Shown here piece by piece: positions 1 through 8,553 of a stretch of 64,000 nucleotides of DNA. The stretch spans positions 506,068 to 570,067 of the forward strand of contig NZ_LRUF01000021.1 of NCBI RefSeq assembly GCF_001550155.1, written 5' to 3'. Position 1 is the first letter of the stretch. The number at the start of each line of letters is the position of its first letter. A model generated the notes under the pieces. That model did no database searches. It was not told where the DNA came from and was given only the letters and a program-made list of their open reading frames with translations. Both the position numbers and the translations under genes were made by a program. Source of the DNA: Pseudoalteromonas arabiensis. Lineage in GTDB: Bacteria; Pseudomonadota; Gammaproteobacteria; Enterobacterales; Alteromonadaceae.

Positions 1-2965
1 CAAATGGTGCTGAGCGACGAGAGTAAGTGAATACACCAGGGCTTGACACTATTGTGTTGCCGTTTGCATCAACAATCGTACCCGAGCGCGAATTACCAAT
101 GGTGTTCTTATCTGGATAAACATCAAATAGGTTATTAGCACCAATGTTAAACGATAAGTTTTCATCAAAGAAGTAACTCACTTTCACATCCGTTAAGATT
201 TCAGCACCGTATGTTTGACGTCCACCGTCTTCCACAGTGTACTCACCATAGCGATTCAGTGATAAGTTTACTGTCCAGTCTTCAAGTCGATAAAGTGCAC
301 TTAAGTTAATGCGATCTTCTGGCTGCCACTCTTCGATGATTGACGTTTCTTGAGCAGAAAACACATCTTCAACAGGAATCGTTTCAAGACCACTGCCTGA
401 TGGCGTAAATAAATCAACCACATCTGTTTTGGTGAAGTTAGCAGCAAAAGTGAAATCGAGCGTACCGCCAAGGCCTTCAGTGTTCCATGTAGCAACTAAA
501 TCAACACCTTCTGTTTCTGTGTCCGCACCATTTAAGAAAAACTGACCAGCCCCTGCACCAGAGCTGACAAGTGCAGCATCAAGTGTGTCTGATAAACCTT
601 TGCCTAAACGGTTAGAAATAACAATACGGTCATCAATATCAATCGAATAGTAGTCAATGGTTACGTTGATATTGTCAGTCACGTTATACACAATACCTAA
701 ACTGCGGTTTTGCGATTTTTCTTCTTTTAACTTAGGAATACCAATCGATTGCGCGAGTGTACTGTCGTTTCTAAAAGTACCCACTTGTTCAGCCACTAAG
801 CTGCCATCATCGCCAACAACAAATTGTGTACTTATGTTATTAAAGTAAAGCTGTTGCATAGACGGTGCTCTAAAGCCTGTACTCAATGCACCGCGTAAAG
901 AGACGTCTTCAGTAATCGACCAATTAGCCGCTAGCTTAAAGTTAACAGTGTCGCCAAAGCCTTTGTAGTTATCGTAACGAAGCGCGCCTGAGATAATAAC
1001 ATCATCGATCACGTAAGTTTCAGCATCCGCATAAAATGAGATCACATCACGTGATTCATCCACAGATGACGCAGGATCAGAACCACCAAAGCCTTGTGTA
1101 CCACTGGCTGCATCTTCACTACCTACACCGCCGCTGAGGCCTGAATAAATGCTTACACCATCAACGGTGTCGTAATCACGATAAGCATATTCACTGCCCT
1201 CTAAGATGCGGAATTCATCTGTGCGGATTTCAGCACCCAATGCTAATGAAAAATTATCGTAATCTTTTGTGTAATCGAGATTAAGTGTTTGTAGAGATAA
1301 TTCAAGGCCATATGCAAACGCTGAACGCGGGATAGTGGCACGAATTTCATCTGCTGATAAACCTTGCTCATAACGAAGTAAGTTTGCGTACGAACCATTA
1401 ATTGTGTCACTTGTGGTGTAATCTATGCTGTTTTCACCATAGGTATAAGATAAGTCAATGCTTGAGTCATGATCGAACGACTTTTTAAAACCTACGTTAT
1501 AAGACACGTCATCAATTACAGTATTAATTTTCGGCAAGAAGCCCATTGGAATTGTTGCATCACCGTCTTGTAATACAGGGTTACCAGTCGCATTGGCGTT
1601 ATGGCGGAAAAATGCCGCTGATTCATTTTCACGGTTTGAATAAGTGATAAAGCCATACAGCTCACCACCAGCAAGTTCATAACCAGTATTAACCGTTAGC
1701 GCAAATTGCTGAGAATCAGCATCACCAATTCTAAATGTGTCACGCGGTGCTGTGAGTTCGCGTGGGTCACCAGCAAGTAAAGTGCCGTCATCAAGCTCCG
1801 TACAACCATAAAATTGACATGAGCCATGAAGGCCAGCACGGTTCGTTGGGGCGCGATCACGGTAGTTAATTGTGGTATTTAAATAACCATCATCACCCAG
1901 GGCAAAACCTTTGTTAAAATCAATATTAACAGTTTCGCCATCACCCTCTGAGTATTCGCCATAATTAATGGCTGCTTTACCGCCTTCTTCAGCATCTTTT
2001 AACACGATATTGATAACACCGGCAATCGCATCTGAACCATATTGTGCAGCCGCACCATCACGTAAAACTTCAATGCGCTTAATTGATGCCGCAGGAATAG
2101 CATTCATGTCAGTACCGGCCGTACCACGACCTACTGACGTATTAATGTGGATGATACTCGCTTGGTGACGACGCTTACCATTGATAAGCACTAAAGTTTG
2201 GTCGGGCCCTAAACCACGTAGTGTTGCCGGACGCAGCGCATCAGTACCATCACTGATAGACGAGCTGGAAAAGTTAAAAGAAGGGGCGATAGCTTGAAGC
2301 ATACGGCCCACTTCTGTTTGTCCTGTATTTTCAAGTGCCTCCGCACTTAAAATATCAACGGGTACCGGTAAATCCTCAACTGAACGCCCTGCTACACGAC
2401 TACCAACAACAGCGATTTTCTCGATATTTTCTTCTGCAGCTTGTTCTGCTGCAAATGCCTGATTATTGCTTGCAAGTAGTAACGGCACGACTGCAGCACT
2501 GACCCCTGAAAGGTTTTTCATGTTGTTATCTTTCCTATTGATTTGTTTGAGTTTTATACTCAGTAAACCAGTTTGATCAACAACCGCATCGAGCTTTGTA
2601 CCTTGAAGCATGGTCTCAAGTGCATCTAGCTTGGTATAAAAACCAAACACCGACTGTGCTTGATATTGCTTAGCAAGCTCAAAAGAGAAAATAACCGTTT
2701 GGTCTGTTTGCTTAGCGAATTCAATCAAGGCTAAATCTGCTCGTTGCGCTTTAATATCAAATTGCAGCATTTGCTTTTCAGCAGCAATGGCTGGTTGCCC
2801 CATACATAAGCCGTAGACAGCCATCGACGCTGGAAATAAATGCAATTGTTTACTGCGCAACTTAATCAAACAGTTCAGAAAGAAAAATCCACTATGTAAA
2901 TTTAACTTTTTTTTATTTAATTTTTTGTGATTAACATTAACAACGTGAAAATCATTTTTTTTCAT
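1..2965 (-). CDS. TonB-dependent receptor with N-terminal STN signalling domain (3' end cut by window edge)
   Basis: Outer-membrane receptor that would import a ligand using TonB energy and signal its arrival to the FecR-like protein encoded just upstream. The frame is open without a stop from an ATG at 2965 to the left edge; the last visible residues (YSRRSAPF) suggest only about 15-20 codons are missing. An STN domain (roughly residues 70-135, starting near MLQFDIKAQRADLALIEFA) precedes a TonB-box/plug region (VEDLPVPVDIL, then LRGLGPDQTLVLINGKRR and DGAAAQYGSDAIAGVINIVLK). Oddly, codon 149 (ATG at 2521) begins a second segment that reads as a full signal peptide (MKNLSGVSAAVVPLLLASNN, then QAFA-AEQA) and has an AGGA 12 bases upstream. 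A short form starting at 2521 without STN is therefore possible. Ligand unknown. Confidence 0.9.
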   Translation of the reverse strand, partial: MKKNDFHVVNVNHKKLNKKKLNLHSGFFFLNCLIKLRSKQLHLFPASMAVYGLCMGQPAIAAEKQMLQFDIKAQRADLALIEFAKQTDQTVIFSFELAKQYQAQSVFGFYTKLDALETMLQGTKLDAVVDQTGLLSIKLKQINRKDNNMKNLSGVSAAVVPLLLASNNQAFAAEQAAEENIEKIAVVGSRVAGRSVEDLPVPVDILSAEALENTGQTEVGRMLQAIAPSFNFSSSSISDGTDALRPATLRGLGPDQTLVLINGKRRHQASIIHINTSVGRGTAGTDMNAIPAASIKRIEVLRDGAAAQYGSDAIAGVINIVLKDAEEGGKAAINYGEYSEGDGETVNIDFNKGFALGDDGYLNTTINYRDRAPTNRAGLHGSCQFYGCTELDDGTLLAGDPRELTAPRDTFRIGDADSQQFALTVNTGYELAGGELYGFITYSNRENESAAFFRHNANATGNPVLQDGDATIPMGFLPKINTVIDDVSYNVGFKKSFDHDSSIDLSYTYGENSIDYTTSDTINGSYANLLRYEQGLSADEIRATIPRSAFAYGLELSLQTLNLDYTKDYDNFSLALGAEIRTDEFRILEGSEYAYRDYDTVDGVSIYSGLSGGVGSEDAASGTQGFGGSDPASSVDESRDVISFYADAETYVIDDVIISGALRYDNYKGFGDTVNFKLAANWSITEDVSLRGALSTGFRAPSMQQLYFNNISTQFVVGDDGSLVAEQVGTFRNDSTLAQSIGIPKLKEEKSQNRSLGIVYNVTDNINVTIDYYSIDIDDRIVISNRLGKGLSDTLDAALVSSGAGAGQFFLNGADTETEGVDLVATWNTEGLGGTLDFTFAANFTKTDVVDLFTPSGSGLETIPVEDVFSAQETSIIEEWQPEDRINLSALYRLEDWTVNLSLNRYGEYTVEDGGRQTYGAEILTDVKVSYFFDENLSFNIGANNLFDVYPDKNTIGNSRSGTIVDANGNTIVSSPGVFTYSRRSAPF

Positions 2966-2973
2966 GAGGGAAA

Positions 2974-4044
2974 TTAGCTTTTACTTTCAAAACTTAAACT
3001 AACACGATGCTCGCCTAAGCGTTGATGTTTAACCGCTAAATTAGCGTGTAACGACTCAAGTAATCCTTTTATATCGCCAGCCTTGAAAACGCCCGCAACT
3101 TTTAAAGAAGTTAAATCAGGATCAGTCAATTCAAAACGGGTAGCTGTGTAGCGACTAACCTCTTGTAGCGCTTCACCTAAAGGCTCACCATTAAAAATAA
3201 TCATACCATGCTGCCATGCTAAATCTCGTTGTACATCATCCATCGACAGTTGTTTAACAGGCTCTGTTTTACTGTGTTTTATAAGCGCTTTTTCACCCGA
3301 GACAACCACGTTCGCATGGAGTTTTTTTATCGATAGACTCTCGTTTGAAGCATCTTTTAAATGCTCAAAGTCATTTGCATCAACAAGCGTGTGTGGCTCT
3401 GCTATCATTACTTTGCCCTCTGTGACTACCAACTCAAGATCTGATGAAGTGTTACGCTGAACATTAAACACGGTGCCAAGCGCAGTAAAAGACTTATCCC
3501 CGGCAATGACTGTAAAAGGTCTGCTCGCATCCTTGGCAACATTGAAACGCCCCTCGCCTCGATTCAATATAAGTTGACGACGGTCGCCCGTGTACACCAC
3601 TTCTAACTTTGTATTGGTGTTAAGCTGAACAATCGTGCTGTCTGGCAAGACATAGGTTGCCTGCTCACCGACTTTGGTTCGATAAATCTTTGTAAATTTC
3701 GCATGGTCGTCTTCAGCTGATTGCCAATAACTTGAGTAAATCAGTAAAACACAACCTAGTAACATCACAACTAGAAAACTTGCCGCGGTTGCCAAGCCAA
3801 AAACCGCAGGTTGTTTATGTTGAGTTTTTTCAGGAAAAAGGCTACTTAGCTCATTGAGCACACTCATTTCATCCCAAAGTTGAGCGAGTTCAAATAACGC
3901 ATCTTGATGGGCACTGCTTTGTTTTGCCCATTGCTGTAACTCATGCACCTCTTTATCAGATAAGCCTCTGTCAATTGCGCTTACCCAACGACTCGCCTGA
4001 GCTTGAATCATATCTTTCGACGAAAAAGGATGAACATTACTCAT
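2974..4044 (-). CDS. FecR-family anti-sigma/sigma-regulator protein
   Basis: Inner-membrane regulator that passes the receptor's ligand signal to the ECF sigma factor. The 356 residues show a cytoplasmic N-terminal FecR_N/DUF4880-like part (about 10-65, with ASRWVSAIDRGLSDKE), one membrane helix at about 82-104, a periplasmic FecR domain (about 115-225, with YRTKVGEQATYVLPDST and GEGRFNVAKD) and a C-terminal DUF4974-like/STN-like segment (about 280-350). Its start overlaps the sigma gene by four bases (ATGA), so the two are translationally coupled. The receptor gene begins 8 bases after its stop. This sigma-FecR-receptor order is the classic cell-surface signalling arrangement. Confidence 0.92.
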   Translation of the reverse strand: MSNVHPFSSKDMIQAQASRWVSAIDRGLSDKEVHELQQWAKQSSAHQDALFELAQLWDEMSVLNELSSLFPEKTQHKQPAVFGLATAASFLVVMLLGCVLLIYSSYWQSAEDDHAKFTKIYRTKVGEQATYVLPDSTIVQLNTNTKLEVVYTGDRRQLILNRGEGRFNVAKDASRPFTVIAGDKSFTALGTVFNVQRNTSSDLELVVTEGKVMIAEPHTLVDANDFEHLKDASNESLSIKKLHANVVVSGEKALIKHSKTEPVKQLSMDDVQRDLAWQHGMIIFNGEPLGEALQEVSRYTATRFELTDPDLTSLKVAGVFKAGDIKGLLESLHANLAVKHQRLGEHRVSLSFESKS

Positions 4045-4601
4045 TTATTCACCTCTTTGGCGGTTACATCAGTGGTATTTAATTGATTTAGTTGCTGAGT
4101 GTCATGTGCTTTCATAGCATGCAATGCATGCAAGAGCCCTTTGGCGATGTGCTTTTCAACTGTACTTTCGCTCAACTTCATTTTAATTGCGATTTCCTTT
4201 TGGCTTAGACCATAGACCTTTTTTAAAATAAAACACTTTTTAACTTGAGGGCTCAATTCGTTAGTCACGCGACAAAAAAATAAAAACCGCTCTTTTGAGG
4301 TGACTTCATCTTCAAGTGCCATTGAGCGCATCTGATTGGTGACTTGTTGATGCTCATCAAGGGACTCTTTGTATTTATTATCCCATTTCGCAACGTGATT
4401 TAATGCTAAGTGCTTAGCAGTTTTAAGCATATAACTGTGGGTATATTCAATATTTTGCTTAAGATCAGCCTCGTAACTTTTAATAAACGTTTCTTGAATT
4501 ATATCTTCAACGTCATCAGGGCTGACAATACGTGCAACAAATCGTCTGAGTTTGCTTGATATATCAGTAAATGCGGTAATAATTCCTGTCTGTTCCGTCA
4601 T
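4041..4601 (-). CDS. FecI-like ECF RNA polymerase sigma factor
   Basis: Sigma-70 family factor of the extracytoplasmic-function class, expected to transcribe the downstream receptor operon when the ligand is bound. The 186 residues contain a region 2 helix with the hallmark DDVEDIIQETFIKSYE (about 28-43) and a region 4 helix-turn-helix LSQKEIAIKMKLSESTVEKH (about 132-151). First gene of a three-gene minus-strand unit (sigma, FecR, receptor). The LysR gene ends about 80 bases upstream in the same direction, so the promoter probably lies in 4602-4683. The stimulus cannot be told from sequence. Confidence 0.92.
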   Translation of the reverse strand: MTEQTGIITAFTDISSKLRRFVARIVSPDDVEDIIQETFIKSYEADLKQNIEYTHSYMLKTAKHLALNHVAKWDNKYKESLDEHQQVTNQMRSMALEDEVTSKERFLFFCRVTNELSPQVKKCFILKKVYGLSQKEIAIKMKLSESTVEKHIAKGLLHALHAMKAHDTQQLNQLNTTDVTAKEVNK

Positions 4602-4683
4602 CCGTAACTCGCACTTGTTATTTTATAACTAAGGGTACGAGATTTCATTTTAATTACAAGACAATTTGTTAATTTTCTGTTCT

Positions 4684-5559
4684 CTAAGTAAATAAACTTT
4701 TCATGAAATTATAAAATATCTCTGTTTTTCGAGTGACTAAACTGTTTTGAGGTTTTAAAAACCAGACTGGCGCATCTGCATCAGCTAAACAATTGGGTAA
4801 TATTTCAATTAACTCTCCTTTGCTGAGTTCATCCTGAATAGCAATGTGTGATTTGATGGTGATACCATGCCCTGCAATCGCTGCTTGAGTCATGTTATCT
4901 GAGTTTGAAATAGTAAATCGAGTACGCGCATTGTGATGAATGACTTGATTATTCTCGATGAGCTTAAGTTGGCGTTGCCACGGTAAACACACCCAGTAAT
5001 GATCAACCAAATCAGCCACTGACTTTGGCATACCATATTTTTCAATGTAGCTTGGTGCAGCACATAGAATACGCGAGTTAACAGCAAGTTTTCGAGATAA
5101 TAAATTAGAGTCAACTAACTGTCCTACCCTAATCGCCACATCTTGTGCGTCATCCACTACATTCACAAAATGATCTGTAATCATAAAATCCAGTTTTAAA
5201 TCAGGGTATTGTTGCTCAAACTGATTAAGCTCAGGCATAACAAATTTAGAAAAGACCCATGGCGGCATGGTGACACGTAATAACCCTGATATTGCCGACC
5301 CTCTTGCACCTATTTGATGCTCAGCATCATACAACGCTTCCAAAATTGCGCTTGCGCGTTGGTAAAAGACGTCTCCTGCTGGTGATAACCTAATCCGTCG
5401 GCTATCCCGAAAAATAAGCACGGTTGAAAGTGCCTTTTCAAGCTTACTTAAACGGTGGCTCACTGTTGCTGGCGATAAACCTTGTGCTTTTGCAGCCGCC
5501 ACGACCCCTTGGTTCTCAACAATCGCTATAAATGTTTCTAAATCGGATAGGCTATACAT
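4684..5559 (-). CDS. LysR-family transcriptional regulator
   Basis: The 291 residues have the usual LysR plan: an N-terminal winged helix-turn-helix (about 1-60, with LETFIAIVENQGVVAAAKAQ and SPATVSHRLSKLEKAL) and a periplasmic-binding-protein-like effector domain (about 88-290). It is divergent from the peroxiredoxin/dehalogenase pair at 5666, with about 105 bases between the starts, the usual geometry for a LysR regulator and its target. An imperfectly spaced LysR-type motif lies right at its own start (see 5566-5584). Effector unknown; control of the peroxiredoxin is inferred from position only. Confidence 0.92.
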   Translation of the reverse strand: MYSLSDLETFIAIVENQGVVAAAKAQGLSPATVSHRLSKLEKALSTVLIFRDSRRIRLSPAGDVFYQRASAILEALYDAEHQIGARGSAISGLLRVTMPPWVFSKFVMPELNQFEQQYPDLKLDFMITDHFVNVVDDAQDVAIRVGQLVDSNLLSRKLAVNSRILCAAPSYIEKYGMPKSVADLVDHYWVCLPWQRQLKLIENNQVIHHNARTRFTISNSDNMTQAAIAGHGITIKSHIAIQDELSKGELIEILPNCLADADAPVWFLKPQNSLVTRKTEIFYNFMKSLFT

Positions 5560-5565
5560 ATTTTC

Positions 5566-5584
5566 AATTCAATATTTTCGAATT
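5566..5584. promoter_or_regulatory. Possible LysR box in the divergent promoter
   Basis: Inverted repeat AATTC-N9-GAATT, which contains the T-N11-A core typical of LysR operators. It sits 7 bases upstream of the LysR start codon and about 80 bases upstream of the peroxiredoxin start, where an autoregulatory site is expected. The region is AT-rich, so a chance match cannot be excluded. Confidence 0.35.
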
Positions 5585-5665
5585 TAGCTTTCACTTTTGC
5601 CTAGTATATATAAAAAAATAAAACACTATACTGCATTTTTTACCCTAATGGTCTGGAGCCACACT

Positions 5666-6318
5666 ATGTCTTTAAAAAGCCAAATTGACGCATTCGAAGT
5701 ACAGAAAAAAGCAAATGTCCCAAGCGATATCTTAAACTTAATGGACATTACCACCGACAAACTGATCGCTGAGCAGTTAAATCAACATGCATTACCAGTA
5801 GGCGCAGTATTTCCTGACTTTAGCTTGCCAAATAGTCATGGTGAAACCGTGACACTCTCGCAGTTATTAGACAAAGGACCTCTGGTGCTTAGCTTTTACC
5901 GTGGCGGTTGGTGCCCATACTGTAACTTAGAATTACGTGCGCTAAATGCACTTAAGGACAGTTTGCTAAACACCATGTTCAACTAGTAGCAGTTTCACCA
6001 CAGTTACCTGATCACTCGTTATCCACTGAACAACAGAATGAATTAGCCTTTACGGTCTTATCAGATGTTGAAAATACACTAGCAAAAGCATGTGGATTAG
6101 TGTTCACATTAGATGAACGCTTAATTCCAGTCTATCAAGAGCTGGGCTTGGATATTCCTAGTGCAAATGGGGATAACAGTTACGAGCTTCCTCTTCCTGC
6201 AACCTACGTTATTGATAAAGACCGTACTGTTCAATATGTATTTGCTAAAGAAGACTATACGCTACGTGCAGAGCCAAGTGAGGTATTAAATGCGGCAAAA
6301 GGGTTGCAGGATGCGTAA
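5666..6318 (+). pseudogene. AhpC/TSA-type peroxiredoxin, interrupted by a frameshift
   Basis: Thiol peroxidase of the AhpC/TSA fold (reduces peroxides using Cys). The first part, starting MSLKSQIDAFEVQKK at 5666 behind a GGAG ribosome site, carries the peroxidatic motif GGWCPYCNLELRAL and then hits a stop at 5984. The remainder continues in the next frame from about 5965 (AKHHVQLVAVSPQLPDHS) through to ATYVIDKDRTVQYVF and the stop at 6316-6318. One base appears missing in or next to the TTT run at 5962-5964. Restoring it gives a normal-length protein of about 217 residues with no other damage. This is either a recent disabling mutation or a sequencing/assembly error. The dehalogenase gene overlaps its 3' end. 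Confidence 0.85.
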
Positions 6319-7081
6319 TGTCAGTCTATCAACTAAATTATTAGGTGCTTGTATATTAATATTTAGCACCTTAATTGGGAGTGAAGCTATGGCAAATAGT
6401 CAACATCTTGAAACCCCAAAAGTAATTGTATTTGATGTTAACGAAACCTTGCTTGACCTTGAACAAATGAGGGACTCTGTCGGGGAAGCACTTAACGGAC
6501 AAACACAACTATTGCCTCTTTGGTTTTCGACCATGTTACATCACTCATTAGTTAGCACCGTGACGAATGACTACCATGATTTTGGTGAAATTGGTGTCGC
6601 AGCATTGATGATGGTGGCAAGTAACCATCAAATTAATATTACTAAAGAGCAGGCAAAACAAGCGATTGTACCACCGCTTTTATCTCTTACAGCACACCCA
6701 GATGTAAAGCACGGACTTGCTCAACTTAATGATAAAGGCTTTAAGTTAGTAAGCTTTACTAATTCATCAAATAAAGGGGTAGCAGCGCAATTTAAACACG
6801 CTGATTTGACGAAATTTTTTAGTGACCGATACAGTGTTGAAGATATCAAGGTATATAAGCCCGATCTTCGCTCATATCAGTGGCTACTTAAACAACTTAA
6901 TGTAGCACCCCATGAGGCACTGATGGTAGCCGCTCACGGTTGGGATGTTGCCGGTGCAAAGGCCGCAGGTATGCAAACAGCCTTTGTTGCAAGACCCGGT
7001 AAAGCGCTGTATCCACTAGCGACAAAACCTGACTACATTGTTAATGATATAAAAGAGCTCGCTTTACTACTTAATCGTTAA
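6290..7081 (+). CDS. Haloacid dehalogenase type II-like hydrolase
   Basis: HAD-superfamily hydrolase resembling (S)-2-haloacid dehalogenase, which hydrolyses C-halogen bonds of short 2-haloacids through an aspartyl intermediate. Motif I is VFDVNETLLDL, motif II VSFTNSS, motif III KVYKPDLRSYQ, and the late AHGWDVAGAKAAG segment is typical of this subfamily. The start is ambiguous. ATG 6290 has an AGGT upstream and overlaps the peroxiredoxin end. ATG 6311 would give a hydrophobic leader ending SEAMA, suggesting export. ATG 6389 (MANSQHL) has a good GGGAG site and gives a cytosolic enzyme. Many relatives are not tested on haloacids, so the substrate is open. Confidence 0.85.
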   Translation: MRQKGCRMRNVSLSTKLLGACILIFSTLIGSEAMANSQHLETPKVIVFDVNETLLDLEQMRDSVGEALNGQTQLLPLWFSTMLHHSLVSTVTNDYHDFGEIGVAALMMVASNHQINITKEQAKQAIVPPLLSLTAHPDVKHGLAQLNDKGFKLVSFTNSSNKGVAAQFKHADLTKFFSDRYSVEDIKVYKPDLRSYQWLLKQLNVAPHEALMVAAHGWDVAGAKAAGMQTAFVARPGKALYPLATKPDYIVNDIKELALLLNR

Positions 7082-7092
7082 TTAAACCCTCA

Positions 7093-7124
7093 GAAGACTA
7101 CAAACGGTAGTCTTCATACTTTTT
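7093..7124 (+). terminator. Rho-independent terminator after the dehalogenase gene
   Basis: GAAGACTAC, five-base loop, GTAGTCTTC (7093-7115), followed a few bases later by a T run. Confidence 0.75.
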
Positions 7125-7336
7125 ATTGTTCATTTCGCACAAAACTCAGTAATTTTTATGTACAGAGCATTCATTATTTAGTCTAAAAAACAAACCAAAA
7201 AGTAAACTAAATGGTGTACCTTTAAAAGTTTTAGGTATACACTGATTGCGCTTAATCCTAGCATGGTTCGCCTTTTCATGACTTGTGGGCTATCGACTAT
7301 GCTTACTATACTTAACAATTGGACTGTGGAGTAAAC

Positions 7337-8539
7337 ATGCGTCTGTCTTTCGCACCTGCCAAATTATCATTATCTTTACTATTTTTGATCGCTGCACCAC
7401 TTGTATTGCAAGGCTGTTCCGAGGCCCCTAAACCACAAGAGCAAATGCATCCTGCTGCTGTTGCTACAATGACCATAAAAACAGAAGATGCACCATTCAC
7501 GATTGAATTACCAGCAACCCTATCTGGCTCTAAAGAAGTTGAAGTTCGAGCGCGTGTAGCGGGTATTCTAGAATCACGTAATTTTGAAGAAGGTCAGCGT
7601 GTCGAACAAGGTCAATCACTATTTACTATTGATCTTGAACCATACCAGCTAGCTGTTGATCGTGCCCAGGCGGCTCTTGATGGTGCCAAGGCATCGCTGG
7701 TACAAACTGAACGAGACGTTAAACGTTTAGGAAAATTGCGTGCAGAGAAGTCAGTTTCACAACGCGATTATGATAACGCGAGCTCAGCTAATGATATTGC
7801 CAAAACAAACCTCGCAGCGGCCAAGGTTGCGCTAAAAGAAGCACAATTAAATCTTGAATATGCCCAAGTAAAAGCCCCTGTTGCGGGTGTAATGGGACGT
7901 GAATTTGTTTCTGAAGGTACGTTTGTTTCAGGCCCTGACGTTTTACTCACGCAAATGACCCAGTTTGACCCTATACGTATTCGGTTTGGTTTGTCAGAAC
8001 GCGAACAACTACAAATGCGTCAAGATGTTAAAAATGGCTCACTAACGTTACCAGAGCAAGGCCACTGGAGAACGCAAATAAAACTTCAAGATGGTTCTTT
8101 GTACGCTAAAACTGGCGAAGTGAACTTCTCTGATGTGCGTATCAATCCGAACACCGGCACCAGCGAGTTTCAAGCTGTGATCTCAAATCCTGATTTTCAG
8201 TTACGACCTGGCCAATTTGTACGAATTGAGCTAACTGGCGCGGTACGCAAAAATGCCATCATCGTACCACAGCGCGCCGTACTCGATAACGGCACAGGCA
8301 AGTTTGTTTATGTTGTGAGTAAAAATGAACAAGGTATGGATGTAGCACTACCTGCGCCTGTTGAAGTGGGTGAATGGATAAAAAAACCAAACAATGAACA
8401 ATTCCAAAACTTTTGGTTAATTCGCAGTGGTTTAAAAGAAGGCGACCAAGTGATTGTTGATGGCATGGCGCGTATTTTCTTCCCAGGTATGCCTGTCAAT
8501 GTTGGCAAACCAGCCGCTAACTCAAGCCACGCAGAATAA
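7337..8539 (+). CDS. RND efflux periplasmic adaptor lipoprotein (AcrA/MexA type)
   Basis: Membrane-fusion subunit joining an inner-membrane RND pump to an outer-membrane channel. With the start at 7337 (GGAG six bases upstream) the product is 400 residues. It has a lipoprotein signal with lipobox LVLQGC (Cys27), a lipoyl/barrel-sandwich half motif (VRARVAGILESRNFEEGQRV), a long alpha-helical hairpin (about 95-165), the return lipoyl half (LNLEYAQVKAPVAGVMG) and a beta-barrel/membrane-proximal region. An in-frame ATG 18 bases upstream lacks a good ribosome site. It is 14 bases ahead of the pump gene. No outer-membrane factor gene follows, so a TolC-like protein from elsewhere is probably used. 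Confidence 0.95.
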   Translation: MRLSFAPAKLSLSLLFLIAAPLVLQGCSEAPKPQEQMHPAAVATMTIKTEDAPFTIELPATLSGSKEVEVRARVAGILESRNFEEGQRVEQGQSLFTIDLEPYQLAVDRAQAALDGAKASLVQTERDVKRLGKLRAEKSVSQRDYDNASSANDIAKTNLAAAKVALKEAQLNLEYAQVKAPVAGVMGREFVSEGTFVSGPDVLLTQMTQFDPIRIRFGLSEREQLQMRQDVKNGSLTLPEQGHWRTQIKLQDGSLYAKTGEVNFSDVRINPNTGTSEFQAVISNPDFQLRPGQFVRIELTGAVRKNAIIVPQRAVLDNGTGKFVYVVSKNEQGMDVALPAPVEVGEWIKKPNNEQFQNFWLIRSGLKEGDQVIVDGMARIFFPGMPVNVGKPAANSSHAE

Positions 8540-8553
8540 GCACAGGGAGTCTT

